Shown piece by piece: positions 62,253 through 64,000 of a stretch of DNA of 64,000 nt; the stretch's first letter is position 1; every line of letters begins with the position of its first letter. Source of the DNA: Fulvivirga ulvae (lineage in GTDB: Bacteria > Bacteroidota > Bacteroidia > Cytophagales > Cyclobacteriaceae); assembly GCF_021389975.1 (NCBI RefSeq), contig NZ_CP089981.1, positions 6,597,501 to 6,661,500 of the forward strand, read 5' to 3'. The notes below the pieces were generated by a model. The model worked only from the letters and a program-made list of their open reading frames with translations, did no database searches and had not been told where the DNA came from. Made by a program: the position numbers and the translations under genes.

Positions 62253-64000
62253 TCAATAATCATCCATTTGATTAAATATGCTCAGATTGTCTTCTGCTTC
62301 CATGAGCTCCTCATCCAGCTTTTCTGCCATCTCTTTAACTCCGGTATCTCCATTGATAATGTGATCGGCAATCTTCGAAATGGTGGTCAGCCTGAACATG
62401 GAAGCCACTGAAAAGTCACTGTTAAAATATTCATTGACCTTATTTTTCAACTCTATTATTCTTATTGAATGTCCCCCCAACTCAAAGAAGTTGGAGTTAA
62501 CTCCTATCTTATCCGCGTCGAGCCCCAGAATTTCGGACCATATTTCTACCAGCTTGGCTTCAACTTCATTGGAAGCCGCCTGATAGGTATCAGAAGTTGT
62601 AATTTCCGGTTCAGGAAGGGCACTTCTGTTGAGTTTACCATTGGCGGTCAGGGGTAGCTCTTCTATCGGAACAAACAGCGAGGGGATCATATAGTCTGGC
62701 AATACATCAGCTAAGTACTCCCTAAGCACTTTAGGCTCCACCGTTTCCTTAGCCACATAATAGGCTACCAGGTATTTGTTACCACGCTTGTCAATATCAA
62801 TAACGGCAATTTCATTGATAGCCGGATGTACGGCCAGTTGCCTTTCAATCTCACCCAATTCAATCCTGTAGCCCCGGATTTTTACCTGCCGGTCGATCCT
62901 GCCCAGGAATTCGATATGACCATTTTTCAACCACCGTCCCCAGTCACCGGTTTTGTACATTCTCCATTGATCGTTGTATGGATCAAAACCGAATTTTTCG
63001 TGGGTTAAATCCGGGTTGTTTACATATCCTTTAGCCACTCCTGCTCCGGACACGCATATTTCTCCTGCCACCCCAACAGGGAGCAATTCACCGTTTTCAC
63101 CCAAAATCAATATTCTTTTATTGGCAACAGGCTTACCAATGCTATAATGATCTCCAGGGTAAGGGTATTCACATGAAGTTGTCCAGATAGAATCTTCGGT
63201 CGGACCGTAAAGATTAAATGCTGCAAAAGGCAAATCTCTTTCAGACTTATAATTCAGTCTGTCTCCTGCAATGTTCATTACGCGTAAGCCAACAGTACTG
63301 TCAGGCCAATCCGCCTTCAGGAGGTATTCCGCTATGGCTGTAGGCTGGTATGTAATTTCAATACTATTATCAGCCAACCAGGATTTCATCAATGAGGGAT
63401 CAAACCTGATTTCAGCAGGGGCTATATTAAGGACTCCACCAAAGGCTAAGGCCGGCCATATTTCAAAAGCAGAAGCATCGAAAATGACATTAGCAACCTG
63501 ACTCAGCTTTGTGCCTGTCACTACCTCAAATTTCTGCTGAAAATGGTAAACCATATTCAATATTCCCTGGTTCAGCACTTCCACACCTTTAGGCTTACCA
63601 GTGGTTCCGGAAGTATAAATAATATAGATAGGATCTTCAGGACTTACCTCAGCCCTAATTTCTTCGGATACCTCCAGTACTGCTTCGTTAACATACACGA
63701 CCCTCTCCTTTTCAATTTGGGATATGAAGTCTGACTGATGTTTTTTAAAGGCTTCATGAGTCAACAACAATTGGGCTTCGCAATCTGAAAATTTGAGGAT
63801 ATTCCGGGCATCAGCTTCATCAGGTGAGAGGGGCACATAAGCACATCCGGTCTTCAATACCGCCAGCATACTGGCTATCAACTCCACAGAGGGACCGAAA
63901 AGTAAAGCGACCCTTTTCAAGCCATTTTTATCCAGAATCTCATTGATCTGATGGGCAATTTGATTGGCCTTATGATTTAACTGTCTGTAGGTAACATGAT
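62253..64000 (-). CDS. NRPS, ...A-T (5' end beyond window)
   Basis: The frame is open to the right edge and shows about 582 residues. It enters within an adenylation domain: coding sequence at the edge (HVTYRQLNHKANQIAHQI) continues upstream of the first Met. Motifs are IYIIYTSGTTGKPKG, YGPTEDSIW and YKTGD. The carrier domain at about 495-560 has ELGGHSI. It ends in an acidic tail (LDEELMEAEDN) that could dock onto the next KS. The pocket reads DAFTNALIWK, which I cannot assign. Further domains may lie upstream outside the window. It hands its aminoacyl group to the KS of the hybrid, 42 nt downstream. Confidence 0.93.
   Translation of the reverse strand, partial: HVTYRQLNHKANQIAHQINEILDKNGLKRVALLFGPSVELIASMLAVLKTGCAYVPLSPDEADARNILKFSDCEAQLLLTHEAFKKHQSDFISQIEKERVVYVNEAVLEVSEEIRAEVSPEDPIYIIYTSGTTGKPKGVEVLNQGILNMVYHFQQKFEVVTGTKLSQVANVIFDASAFEIWPALAFGGVLNIAPAEIRFDPSLMKSWLADNSIEITYQPTAIAEYLLKADWPDSTVGLRVMNIAGDRLNYKSERDLPFAAFNLYGPTEDSIWTTSCEYPYPGDHYSIGKPVANKRILILGENGELLPVGVAGEICVSGAGVAKGYVNNPDLTHEKFGFDPYNDQWRMYKTGDWGRWLKNGHIEFLGRIDRQVKIRGYRIELGEIERQLAVHPAINEIAVIDIDKRGNKYLVAYYVAKETVEPKVLREYLADVLPDYMIPSLFVPIEELPLTANGKLNRSALPEPEITTSDTYQAASNEVEAKLVEIWSEILGLDADKIGVNSNFFELGGHSIRIIELKNKVNEYFNSDFSVASMFRLTTISKIADHIINGDTGVKEMAEKLDEELMEAEDNLSIFNQMDDY

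Noticed and set aside
1..64000. CRISPR array
   Set aside because: No evenly spaced short direct repeats with unique spacers were seen. The repeats present are dispersed palindromes and tRNA-linked units.

Overview
The window looks like a chromosome segment from the phylum Bacteroidota, most likely Cytophagales. The evidence is a type IX secretion C-terminal sorting domain on a chitin-active LPMO, a FISUMP-domain lipoprotein, a UpxY-type NusG paralogue, an A-rich tRNA-Glu neighbourhood and moderate GC. The genus cannot be fixed from sequence alone. All functional statements are homology and motif readings by eye; no database search was run.

Right two thirds (about 16.5-64 kb, minus strand): one very long co-directional biosynthetic operon for a hybrid polyketide/nonribosomal peptide. 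In transcription order (right to left) it holds: the 3' part of an A-T NRPS; a KS-AT-ACP-C-A-T hybrid; a docking-C-A-T-C NRPS; an SCP2/cupin hydroxylase; an asparagine synthetase; an A-T-C NRPS; a serine hydrolase; a flavoprotein; a 6357-residue six-module NRPS ending in a thioesterase; a beta-lactamase-fold/ABC exporter fusion; a SyrP-like dioxygenase; an Asp/Glu racemase; and a cation:proton antiporter. Pocket residues read by eye suggest the order X - malonate (unreduced) - Gly - Asp - X - Gly-like - Thr - X - Thr - X (basic?) - Lys-like, then TE release. The Asp module, Asp hydroxylase, racemase and asparagine synthetase point to tailoring around aspartate. The two S12-type hydrolases, one fused to the exporter, suggest maturation during export.

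Middle (about 8.4-16.4 kb): an accessory region beside a tRNA-Glu gene. Degenerate copies of the tRNA-flanking sequence, each with the tRNA terminator hairpin, recur at about 10.0, 13.1-13.4 and 16.0-16.3 kb. They separate small cargo units: a FISUMP lipoprotein, an unknown lipoprotein, and an OLD-like ATPase with a PD-(D/E)XK nuclease (probable phage defence). The two defence genes are each followed by a structured site resembling an integron attC. Two internally deleted, non-autonomous relatives of a REP-associated tyrosine transposase lie at 8.44-8.88 and 11.42-11.75 kb; one has cut off the 5' end of a neighbouring gene.

Left part (1-8.3 kb): a second, leftward operon enters from 1.95 kb. 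It starts with a specialised NusG paralogue, followed by an unusual carrier protein fused to an MprF/DUF2156-like acyltransferase that runs off the left edge. Its roughly 840-base leader carries AAGGTTCA-type inverted repeats, and the same inverted repeat occurs once inside the NRPS operon. Then come an ABM-like protein, a GNAT, a CHAP-domain lipoprotein, an unknown lipoprotein, and the secreted LPMO.
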